Of a DNA stretch of 11,877 nt, positions 1 through 6,545 are shown one piece after another. Within the stretch, counting starts at the first letter, position 1. Every line of letters begins with the position of its first letter. The stretch covers positions 1 to 11,877 of the forward strand of contig JANXRO010000095.1 in NCBI GenBank assembly GCA_025356765.1. Reading direction: 5' to 3'. The DNA is from Hyphomicrobiales bacterium. Its GTDB lineage: Bacteria > Pseudomonadota > Alphaproteobacteria > Rhizobiales > Aestuariivirgaceae. Below the pieces are notes generated by a model that was given only the letters and a program-made list of their open reading frames with translations, did not search any database and was not told where the DNA came from. Made by a program: the position numbers and the translations under genes.

Positions 1-581
1 TCATTGGCATAATCAAGGTTCACTTGAACTGTGCAGGTGCGAAACATCATGTCGCGCCCCATGGTGCCAACCTTGTCCATATAAGGCGCCATAATTTTAT
101 AGCGGCCCTTGGGCATCACCGGCGTTTCGGCGCGCGTCCACACGGGGCTGGCACCGAGGCCCAAAAAGCCAATGCCCAACTCATCGCCGATAATTTTAAC
201 TTGGCGCAGATGTTCGGTGATCTCGCCACACGTGTCGTTGACGGTGTTCAAAGGTGCGCCCGAAAGTTCAAACTGGCCGCCGGGTTCCAGCGAAATATTG
301 GCCATGGAATGCGGATCTGCCAAGGCGATAATATGCTCACCTTCATAAACGCCATTCCAGCCAAAACGATCGCGCATGCCTTCCAGCAACGCTTTGATGG
401 AGCGTTGCCCCTCATAAGGCACCGGGTGCAATGTATCCTTTAAAAACGGAAACTTTTCATGCTCGGTTCCCATGCGCCATTCGTCCTTGGGTTTGAAACC
501 TTCGGAAAAATAATCCACCATTTGCGCTTTGTTTTCGATCAGCGCTTTTCCGGCTTGTGTTTCAGGCGTTGGTCCGCTCAA
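1..581 (-). CDS. gshA: glutamate-cysteine ligase, plant-type (class II), 5' part
   Basis: This gene makes gamma-glutamylcysteine from glutamate, cysteine and ATP, the first step of glutathione synthesis in the cytoplasm. The visible 193 residues carry the class II signatures: GTEHEKF (38-44), SLEPGGQFELSGAP (97-110), PKGRYKIM (157-164) and GRDMMFRTCTVQVNLDY (175-191). The family is usually about 450 residues, so more than half of the protein lies beyond the left edge. I placed the start at a TTG (579-581). It follows a Shine-Dalgarno-like AAAAGGA with 9 bases between, and an in-frame TAG lies upstream with no ATG or GTG in between. The first ATG in frame is codon 21, which would remove part of the usual N-terminus. 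It lies 76 bases downstream of rsmE on the same strand, so the two may be co-transcribed. Family is near certain; the start codon is inferred. Confidence 0.93.
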   Translation of the reverse strand, partial: MSGPTPETQAGKALIENKAQMVDYFSEGFKPKDEWRMGTEHEKFPFLKDTLHPVPYEGQRSIKALLEGMRDRFGWNGVYEGEHIIALADPHSMANISLEPGGQFELSGAPLNTVNDTCGEITEHLRQVKIIGDELGIGFLGLGASPVWTRAETPVMPKGRYKIMAPYMDKVGTMGRDMMFRTCTVQVNLDYAN

Positions 582-595
582 TTTTTTAAATCCTT

Positions 596-625
596 TTGAA
601 GCCTTGATCTAGGCATTCAAGATCA
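596..625 (-). promoter_or_regulatory. alternative hairpins just upstream of the gshA ribosome binding site
   Basis: The 582-657 gap contains two overlapping inverted repeats on the transcribed minus strand. Hairpin B pairs 611-620 with 596-604: TTGAA, a bulged T, then GCCT, against AGGCTTCAA, with loop AGATCA. Hairpin A pairs 620-625 with 605-610 (TGATCT against AGATCA, 9-base loop). They share bases, so only one can form at a time. Hairpin B directly abuts the AAGGA of gshA. It is followed by a mostly A-rich stretch, not a U-run, so it does not look like an intrinsic terminator. The pairing is read directly; a regulatory role is inference and chance is possible. Confidence 0.35.
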
Positions 626-657
626 CAGCGGCAAGTCAATTTACGTAACTTTGTCGT

Positions 658-1392
658 TTACGGTTTATTCCAATCACCCAAAACAGCTTGTGCCAAAGCC
701 AAAATGGCAACTGCGGCCGTGTCTGCGCGCATGATGCGCGGGCCTAAACTTAAGGCTGTAACATAGGGCAATGCTTTCAACATGCTGCGTTCTTCAATGG
801 TAAAGCCACCTTCTGGCCCCACCAAAATGGCAGCGGGCAACGATAACGCTTGAAGGGCCTCGATGGGGTCAGAACGCTGTGCAACCTCATCACAATAAAT
901 CAGCGCGCGGCCATTGTCCCATGTGCGAATAACTTGGTTTAAAGTTTGCGGTTCTAAAACTTCAGGTACATAAACCAAGTTGCATTGTTCGGCAGCTTCC
1001 ACAACATTGGCCCGCATGCGATCAAGGTTCACACGCTCGGCAATGGTGCGTGCGGTGATCACCGGACGCAAGCGCTTGGCCCCCAGTTCCACAGCTTTTT
1101 GCACCAGATAGTCTAACCGCGTGTGTTTCAATGGCGCAAACACATAATCAATATCGGGTGGCGGCTTGGCATGACTGCGCAAAGTTTCACAGCGCAAAAT
1201 AACCGCGCGTTTTAAAACCTGCGCCACATGAGCCAGAAACTCACCTTCACGACCATTAAAAATGTGAACTGGGTCGCCCGCAGCAATGCGCAAAACGCTT
1301 GCCAAATAATGGCTCTGTTCGCCCGAAAGGGTAACTTCCGCACCTGCTTCAAGGTGCTGATCAACGAATAATCTTGCAGTGGTTTTTGCCAT
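658..1392 (-). CDS. rsmE: 16S rRNA (uracil-1498-N3)-methyltransferase RsmE
   Basis: This SPOUT-class methyltransferase uses S-adenosylmethionine to methylate N3 of U1498 in helix 44 of 16S rRNA. At 244 residues it has the normal family length. An N-terminal PUA-like region (about 1-72, with SGEQSHYLASVLR) is followed by the knotted catalytic domain. That domain shows QKAVELG (98-104), EAAEQ (132-136), GPEGGF (192-197) and LGPRIMRADTAAVAIL (216-231), which are the cofactor-binding knot motifs. The ATG at 1390-1392 fits the usual short N-terminus before ARLFVD, and a weak AGG lies 4 bases upstream. It is divergent from ubiA with only 23 bases between the start codons, so at least one promoter must lie inside the other gene. 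It is followed on the same strand by gshA. Confidence 0.95.
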   Translation of the reverse strand: MAKTTARLFVDQHLEAGAEVTLSGEQSHYLASVLRIAAGDPVHIFNGREGEFLAHVAQVLKRAVILRCETLRSHAKPPPDIDYVFAPLKHTRLDYLVQKAVELGAKRLRPVITARTIAERVNLDRMRANVVEAAEQCNLVYVPEVLEPQTLNQVIRTWDNGRALIYCDEVAQRSDPIEALQALSLPAAILVGPEGGFTIEERSMLKALPYVTALSLGPRIMRADTAAVAILALAQAVLGDWNKP

Positions 1393-1415
1393 GCAACCTG
1401 TGTATCACGGCGCCT

Positions 1416-2342
1416 ATGAGCCAGACCAGCCCAACCTCCATTAAAGATGCTGTAAAAAACAGTTGGATCGTTGCACTGCCGCCACCTTTTCTGCCCTATG
1501 CACAATTGATGCGACTTGATCGGCCAATCGGCTGGTGGCTTTTGTTATTGCCATGCTGGTGGTCGCTGGCGCTGGCCCAAATTGCCAAAGGCGGCGGTTG
1601 GCCGAACTTTTATTTTGCTGTGTTGTTTCTGATCGGTGCCATCGTCATGCGCGGCGCTGGTTGCGTGTTGAACGATCTGGCAGATCGCAACATTGATGCC
1701 AAGGTTGAACGCACCAGAACAAGGCCCCTGCCTTCTGGCCGCATCAGTACCAAGGGTGCCATCATATTTTTCTGTGTTTTGATGCTGACGGGCCTTGGCG
1801 TTCTTGTGCAGTTCAATGCCCTCACCATAAAAACTGCAATCGCTTCACTGGCCATTGTGGCCGTCTATCCGTTCATGAAGCGCATCACATCCTGGCCGCA
1901 ATTTGTTTTGGGGCTTGCTTTCAATTGGGGTGCCATTGTGGGGTGGACAGCCATCACAGGCCAGATCAGTCTACCCTGCCTAACGCTATATGCGGGCGGC
2001 ATTTTATGGACATTGGCTTATGACACAATCTATGCCCACCAAGACAAAGAAGACGACGCCATTGTGGGCGTTAAATCAACCGCCTTGCTTTTTGGAAAAG
2101 CCACGGCCTATTGGCTGGCGTTTTTCTTTGCGGCAAGCTTGGCGGCGATTGACATATCGCTTTGGCTTGTATCCGCGCCACTTATTGCCCATATCGGCGT
2201 GGCAGCAGCGGCATTCCATGCCGCATGGCAAATCTCGCGTTTTGATGACACAAATGCCACTGTCTGCCTTCAGCTTTTCCGCGCCAACCGGAATTTTGGA
2301 GTGATTATTTTGTTTGGCATGCTTTTAGGGTGCCTGATCTGA
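1416..2342 (+). CDS. ubiA: 4-hydroxybenzoate polyprenyltransferase UbiA
   Basis: This membrane enzyme attaches the polyprenyl chain to 4-hydroxybenzoate in ubiquinone synthesis. The 308-residue product has many hydrophobic segments and both Asp-rich Mg-diphosphate motifs of the UbiA superfamily. The first is NDLADRNID at 86-94, with RTRPLPSG just after it. The second is YDTIYAHQDKEDD at 202-214. I chose the ATG at 1416 over an in-frame TTG at 1374. The shorter form begins at a normal position for the family, and the longer one would extend into the divergent rsmE. There is no clear Shine-Dalgarno before 1416. The stop TGA (2340-2342) overlaps the ATG of pmbA, implying translational coupling. 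Confidence 0.94.
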   Translation: MSQTSPTSIKDAVKNSWIVALPPPFLPYAQLMRLDRPIGWWLLLLPCWWSLALAQIAKGGGWPNFYFAVLFLIGAIVMRGAGCVLNDLADRNIDAKVERTRTRPLPSGRISTKGAIIFFCVLMLTGLGVLVQFNALTIKTAIASLAIVAVYPFMKRITSWPQFVLGLAFNWGAIVGWTAITGQISLPCLTLYAGGILWTLAYDTIYAHQDKEDDAIVGVKSTALLFGKATAYWLAFFFAASLAAIDISLWLVSAPLIAHIGVAAAAFHAAWQISRFDDTNATVCLQLFRANRNFGVIILFGMLLGCLI

Positions 2343-3679
2343 TGAACAAAGAATTGCTCGACATTGCCCAAGACATCGTCGCCCGTGCGTTAAAACATGG
2401 GGCCACCGCTGCTGATGCTATGGTTTATGAGCGTCGTGATTCTTCAATCTCAATCCGCCAAGGCGTTGTTGAAGAATTGGAACAATCAGAGGCGCGCGAA
2501 ATTGGATTGCGCGTATTTGCTGGCCAATCATCCGCCATCATCGCAGGCAGCGTATTGACCCCTGAAGCACGAACCAGATTGGCCGAACGCGCCATGGCCA
2601 TGGCAAAGCTTGCCCCGCCAGATCCTTATTTGGGCATTGCCTCAGCTGACCAATTGGCAACACAAGAGCTTGATCTTGATCTGGTGTCAAAAACTTTTCC
2701 AACAGCAGCGGAATTAAAACATTTGGCCGAAGAAACTGAAAGCTTGGCCCTTGGTGTGGCTGGCATCACCCGCAGCAATGGCGCGGGCGCATCATCGTCA
2801 TCAAGCGATGTTGCCTTGGCCTCATCCAACGGCTTTGCAAAATCTTACAGGCGAACCGGATTTGGCTTCAGTGTTTCGGTGATTGCTGGTGAAGGCACGA
2901 ACATGGTGCGCGATTATGACGGCACCTCCGCCAATCATTTTGAAGATTTAGACAAGCCTGAAAAAATTGCAGCCTCAGCGGCTGATCGTGCCGTCAAACG
3001 CATGAACCCGCAAAAGCTTCCATCCCAATCCGTTCCGGTAATTTTTGACAGACGCGTGGCGTCAAGCCTGATTGGGCATCTATCCGGCGCCATCAATGGC
3101 AGCTCGATCGCGCGCGGCGTTAGTTTTCTGAAAGATAAATTGGGCCAGCAAGTTTTTACACCCAATATCACCATCGTTGATGATCCACATCGTTTGCGCG
3201 GTTTTTCCTCGCGCAGTTTTGATAGCGAAGGCCTTGCCACCAGCCGCCGCAATTTTATTGATAAGGGCACCCTTACAAGTTGGGTGTTGGATTTGCGTTC
3301 AGCCCACCAATTGAATTTGCAACCCACGGGCAATGGTTCACGAGGGCTTGCTTCCCAACCAAGCCCCGCCACATCCAACATGCACATGGAACCGGGTGAA
3401 CAATCACCTGAAGATTTGATCAAAGCCATGAACAAGGGCCTGTTGATTACCGAATTCATCGGATCAAGCATTAACCCCGCCACGGGCGATTATAGCCGCG
3501 GCGTTTCTGGTTTCTGGATTGAAAATGGTGAAATCAAATTTCCTGTCAGCGAAATTACGGTTGCAGGAAATTTGAAAGATATGTTTATGAATTTAACGCC
3601 TGCCAATGATCTGATATTCAAATCTTCCACCAACGCCCCATCTTGCCTTGTTGAGGGAATGACCATTGCCGGCATCTAA
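2342..3679 (+). CDS. pmbA: TldE/PmbA, metalloprotease-related subunit
   Basis: TldE (PmbA) partners with TldD in a heteromeric metalloprotease that, in E. coli, degrades unfolded peptides, matures microcin B17 and processes the CcdA antitoxin. The 445-residue length matches the family (about 450). The N-terminal domain begins with LLDIAQDIVARALKHGATAADA. The C-terminal region has GDYSRGVSGFWIENGEI (from 382) and AGNLKDMF (408-415), typical of this subunit. I see no HExxxH motif, which marks the catalytic TldD, so this is the TldE partner; no tldD is in the window. The ATG at 2342 overlaps the ubiA stop as TGATG and has AGGG 11 bases upstream. A GTG at 2330 in the same frame is an alternative. 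Its end overlaps the next gene by 14 bases. Confidence 0.92.
   Translation: MNKELLDIAQDIVARALKHGATAADAMVYERRDSSISIRQGVVEELEQSEAREIGLRVFAGQSSAIIAGSVLTPEARTRLAERAMAMAKLAPPDPYLGIASADQLATQELDLDLVSKTFPTAAELKHLAEETESLALGVAGITRSNGAGASSSSSDVALASSNGFAKSYRRTGFGFSVSVIAGEGTNMVRDYDGTSANHFEDLDKPEKIAASAADRAVKRMNPQKLPSQSVPVIFDRRVASSLIGHLSGAINGSSIARGVSFLKDKLGQQVFTPNITIVDDPHRLRGFSSRSFDSEGLATSRRNFIDKGTLTSWVLDLRSAHQLNLQPTGNGSRGLASQPSPATSNMHMEPGEQSPEDLIKAMNKGLLITEFIGSSINPATGDYSRGVSGFWIENGEIKFPVSEITVAGNLKDMFMNLTPANDLIFKSSTNAPSCLVEGMTIAGI
3653..3658 (+). promoter_or_regulatory. ribosome binding site fixing a TTG start of the cysQ-like gene
   Basis: A GAGGGA motif inside the end of pmbA lies 7 bases before TTG at 3666-3668. 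No ATG or GTG is available in that frame before the conserved N-terminal helix, so this motif is what supports the TTG start. Confidence 0.7.
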
Positions 3680-4460
3680 AATTTCTACGACGTTGAAAGC
3701 CGACGCTGATCTTCTGTTCACCGCTGTGCGTGCAGCAGGAGAAATGGCGCTTAAGCTTTCCAATCCAAACATAAAGCGCTGGAATAAGCCCGATGGTTCC
3801 ACCGTGACGGAAGCAGATTTGGAGATTGACGCATTTCTCAAAGCGCAACTTCTCGCACAGCGTCCAACCTATGGCTGGCTTTCAGAAGAAACGCCTGACA
3901 ATCAGAAGCGTCTTGCCAACCCGAAGCTGTGGATTGTTGATCCCATTGATGGCACCAATTCATTCGTGAACGGCACGGATGGTTGGTGCATTGGCGCGGC
4001 ATTAATCGAAGATGGAAGGCCTATTCTTTCAGCGCTTTTTCGACCCGCAGTGGCTGAATTTTTTTGGGCCGCAAAAGGTGCGGGCGCTTATTGCAACGAT
4101 GAACCCTTGTTTCCACGCGATGATGCTTCCCTTGATGGTGCTGAACTTCTGGGCACAGGCAAGGCCGCAAAATGCTTGGTGCCCTTTGGTGTGAAAGGCC
4201 TTATTGCCCCGCAAATTCCTTTGCTGCTTCGCTTGGCCTATGTTGCCGCGGGCCGCGCCGACATCGCATTGTCATTTGGCAATAAGAATGATTGGGATTT
4301 GGCGGCCGGTGATTTGTTGATGCAAGAATCAGGTGCAGTTTTGACCGACGTGGACGGCAAGCAAATGATTTATAATACGCTCCAACCTTGGCAAAACGGT
4401 TTGCTGGCCGCAGGCGCACAAAGACACGCAACAACCATGAGGCAATTGAAAACATTATGA
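3666..4460 (+). CDS. cysQ: inositol monophosphatase-family phosphatase, CysQ-like
   Basis: This is a Mg-dependent phosphatase of the IMPase/FBPase superfamily. It probably removes the 3'-phosphate from 3',5'-phosphoadenosine (a by-product of sulfate assimilation) or hydrolyses a related inositol phosphate. The 264-residue protein has the metal-binding set: EADLEID (49-55), LSEET (72-76), WIVDPIDGTNSF (89-100, Asp92 and Asp95) and WDLAAGDLLMQESG (210-223, Asp211). The start is a TTG with a strong GAGGGA 7 bases upstream; it lies within the last 14 bases of pmbA. The end overlaps the next gene as ATGA. Substrate cannot be told from sequence: CysQ, SuhB-like and histidinol-phosphatase members share these motifs. 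The alphaproteobacterial neighbourhood with DUF4170 favours the CysQ-like label. Confidence 0.88.
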   Translation: MPASKISTTLKADADLLFTAVRAAGEMALKLSNPNIKRWNKPDGSTVTEADLEIDAFLKAQLLAQRPTYGWLSEETPDNQKRLANPKLWIVDPIDGTNSFVNGTDGWCIGAALIEDGRPILSALFRPAVAEFFWAAKGAGAYCNDEPLFPRDDASLDGAELLGTGKAAKCLVPFGVKGLIAPQIPLLLRLAYVAAGRADIALSFGNKNDWDLAAGDLLMQESGAVLTDVDGKQMIYNTLQPWQNGLLAAGAQRHATTMRQLKTL

Positions 4461-4693
4461 GCACAGAACCAAAGGAACAACTTCTTCATCTCGTTTTTGG
4501 TGGGGAACTCAGCGATGTTTCAAAAGTAACATTCAAAGATTTGGCAAAGCTTGAGGTTGTTGGCTTCTATCCCAATTATGCCACAGCCCACCAAGCGTGG
4601 CAGGGCAAGGCCCGCGAAACGATTGATAATGCGCAAATGCGCTATTTCATCGTGCATATGCACAGATTGCTCGATCCAGCACAGACTGTCTAA
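4457..4693 (+). CDS. DUF4170 family protein
   Basis: A 78-residue soluble protein that I recognise as DUF4170, a small alphaproteobacterial family of unknown function. Visible hallmarks are LLHLVFGGEL (9-18), VVGFYPNYATAHQAW (34-48) and MRYFIVHMHRLLDP (61-74). There is no signal peptide or membrane segment. The start ATG overlaps the stop of the cysQ-like gene as ATGA, so translation is probably coupled. Members of this family are, to my recollection, often found beside an inositol monophosphatase-type gene, which suggests but does not show a shared role. The last four bases overlap the 3' end of ribF on the other strand, leaving no room for a terminator between them. Confidence 0.85.
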   Translation: MSTEPKEQLLHLVFGGELSDVSKVTFKDLAKLEVVGFYPNYATAHQAWQGKARETIDNAQMRYFIVHMHRLLDPAQTV

Positions 4694-5670
4694 ATCTTGC
4701 CCGCTGCTTGAAGTTTGGCCAGCGGAAAACGCGCAGTCTTGCGGGCGCTTAATATTTTGCGGGCGTTTTTGCAATCATCTTTCATTTGCGCAATCAACGC
4801 ATCAACCGATGTGAAGCTTTGGTCGGGCCTGATCAATTCCACAAAACTCACCAGCAACTGGCGGCCATAAAGATCAAGCGTTTCATCAAGAATATACACT
4901 TCTAAAAACGTGCGATTGGTGTTGAAGGTTGGCCTGTCGCCAAAATAGCCAGCACCCATCCACAATGGTTCGGGGTGGTCAACCTCGCGCACAAAAGTTG
5001 CATAAATTCCGCGCGCGGGTTCAACACCATTTTCGACAATAATGTTGGCGGTTGGAAAGCCAATTGTTCTTCCGCGTTGATCGCCTGGCACAACTGTTCC
5101 CAAAATTGTCCAATCATATCCCAATTCTTGGCTTGCTTGCGAAATTTGCCCCTGACGCAAAGCGTTGCGAATGTTGCTCGATGAAAATGCCAGATCACCA
5201 GCACCTTCCTCTGTCACCTCTGAAACCCGCGTCACCTCAAATCCGTGCCCGCGCAAACTATCCAAATTGCCCTTTCGGCCCTTGCCGAAATGAAAATCAA
5301 ATCCAGCCACAACATGTGTGGCACCCAGTTTGTGATCGAGCTGTTGAACAATAAAATCTTCAGGTGAAAGCGCTGCCAACTCTGCATCAAAATCAACCAC
5401 CGAAACAAAATCAGCGCCCAGCGCTTTCAGCAGGCGCAGCTTCAAGGCATGGGGTGTCAATCGGAACGCTGGTTGTTCTGGCCTGAAAAAAGTGCGCGGG
5501 TGCGGCTCAAAGGTTACAACGCCCCAAGGCTTGCCCAGACGCTTGGCGATCTCTTGCGTCTGGGCGAGCAACGCTTGGTGGCCACGATGAACACCGTCAA
5601 AATTGCCAATGGCCACAACACAATTGCGCAGATGATCAGGTAATACTGTGTTGTTATGAAGTTCAAACAT
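4690..5670 (-). CDS. ribF: bifunctional riboflavin kinase / FAD synthetase RibF
   Basis: RibF phosphorylates riboflavin to FMN and then adenylylates FMN to FAD in the cytoplasm. The 326-residue protein shows both domains. The N-terminal nucleotidyltransferase has GNFDGVHRGH (22-31, HxGH class), FEPHPRTFF (54-62), AGFDFHFG (122-129) and SSSNIR (163-168). The C-terminal kinase has GRTIGFPTAN (200-209), GIYA (221-224) and LEVYILD (256-262). The ATG at 5670 has an AGG about 8 bases upstream. It is the last gene of a minus-strand group, 23 bases after the HAD gene, and ends in a four-base tail-to-tail overlap with the DUF4170 gene. No FMN riboswitch-like leader is visible, as expected inside an operon. 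Confidence 0.96.
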   Translation of the reverse strand: MFELHNNTVLPDHLRNCVVAIGNFDGVHRGHQALLAQTQEIAKRLGKPWGVVTFEPHPRTFFRPEQPAFRLTPHALKLRLLKALGADFVSVVDFDAELAALSPEDFIVQQLDHKLGATHVVAGFDFHFGKGRKGNLDSLRGHGFEVTRVSEVTEEGAGDLAFSSSNIRNALRQGQISQASQELGYDWTILGTVVPGDQRGRTIGFPTANIIVENGVEPARGIYATFVREVDHPEPLWMGAGYFGDRPTFNTNRTFLEVYILDETLDLYGRQLLVSFVELIRPDQSFTSVDALIAQMKDDCKNARKILSARKTARFPLAKLQAAGKI

Positions 5671-5693
5671 GGGCCAACCTGCTAGCGAATTTG

Positions 5694-6545
5694 TCAGTTC
5701 CAGTAAAGTTCCGGCATTGTCGCGACAATTTCAACATCGGGGAAACGTGCTTTCACATCGGCCCCAATGGTGGCGCTGGTATTAATGCCGCCTGTTACAA
5801 ACACGCATGCTAGCCCGTTGCGCGCTGCCCCTTCAATGTCTGTCTCGGGCCCATCGCCGATGGCCAAAACCTGTGACCGATCTGGATTGCCGGCCAATTG
5901 CAAGGCCACATCATAAATGGGTGCAAAGGGTTTGCCCGCCATCAAAACTTCGCCGCCCATGGCCAGATATTCAAAGGCCAATGCGCCAGCACAAGGCAAA
6001 AGCAAATCACCTTTACGCACAACTTTATCGGGGTTGGCGCAAATCATTTGCAAATTGCGCTGCTTCATGTCGGCCAACAGGCTTAAATAGTCTTGTGGCG
6101 TTTCGTTCAACTCATCAAACAACCCCGTGCAAACCACGGCACCAGCCTCGGCCAATGGCACGCGCTTCACATCAAGGCCAGCAAACAACGGCAAATCAAA
6201 CTCTGGCCCCAAATGATAAAGCCCATGCTTGCCAAACTGCGCCATCAACGTACGCGTCACATCGCCGGAAGTGACAATTTGGTCATAGGCATCTGGCGCA
6301 ACACCCATGTGATTGAGGTGTTTAATCACAGCAGAAGCCGGACGCGGCGCATTGCTGATCAACACCACCACGCCGCCTTGGGCGCGATGTTTTTGCAATG
6401 CCAACACCGCTGATGCGATGGGCTTTTCACCGTTGTGCACCACGCCCCAAATATCACAGAGCCAAATGGAAAAGCGTTTGGAAAGTTCGAAGGTTTGCAA
6501 ATTAAGCGGCCATTTCGTGTTGTGCAGGCGCACCACCCATTCCAC
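5694..6545 (-). CDS. HAD superfamily class IIA hydrolase, TIGR01459 type
   Basis: A 283-residue HAD protein resembling the NagD-like class IIA branch and the alphaproteobacterial TIGR01459 family; substrate unknown. Motif I is WLCDIWGVVHNG (28-39), keeping the nucleophile Asp31 but with Trp33 where most HAD phosphatases have the second Asp. Motif II is LISNAPRP (62-69), motif III AGKPFAPIY (203-211) and motif IV GDGPETDI (230-237), so the fold is intact. The ATG at 6545 overlaps the upstream EAL gene by 44 bases. Conservation with the family seems to begin near residue 15, so a TTG at 6500, one base after the EAL stop, is a real alternative start (268 residues). It sits between the EAL gene and ribF, all on the minus strand, probably one transcript. 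A flavin-phosphate role from proximity to ribF would be speculation. Confidence 0.87.
   Translation of the reverse strand: MEWVVRLHNTKWPLNLQTFELSKRFSIWLCDIWGVVHNGEKPIASAVLALQKHRAQGGVVVLISNAPRPASAVIKHLNHMGVAPDAYDQIVTSGDVTRTLMAQFGKHGLYHLGPEFDLPLFAGLDVKRVPLAEAGAVVCTGLFDELNETPQDYLSLLADMKQRNLQMICANPDKVVRKGDLLLPCAGALAFEYLAMGGEVLMAGKPFAPIYDVALQLAGNPDRSQVLAIGDGPETDIEGAARNGLACVFVTGGINTSATIGADVKARFPDVEIVATMPELYWN

Noticed and set aside
24..443. 139-codon open frame on the plus strand opposite gshA
   Set aside because: The minus strand carries unmistakable glutamate-cysteine ligase motifs through this region; the plus frame has no recognisable features.
1374..1415. Longer N-terminus of UbiA from a TTG at 1374
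   Set aside because: The added residues (MQWFLPCNLCITAP) do not resemble the family and overlap the start of divergent rsmE; ATG 1416 is better.
5807..6274. Long open frame on the plus strand opposite the HAD gene
   Set aside because: The protein is rich in Arg, His, Pro and Gln without any domain, as expected for the antisense of a coding frame; the opposite strand has clear HAD motifs.
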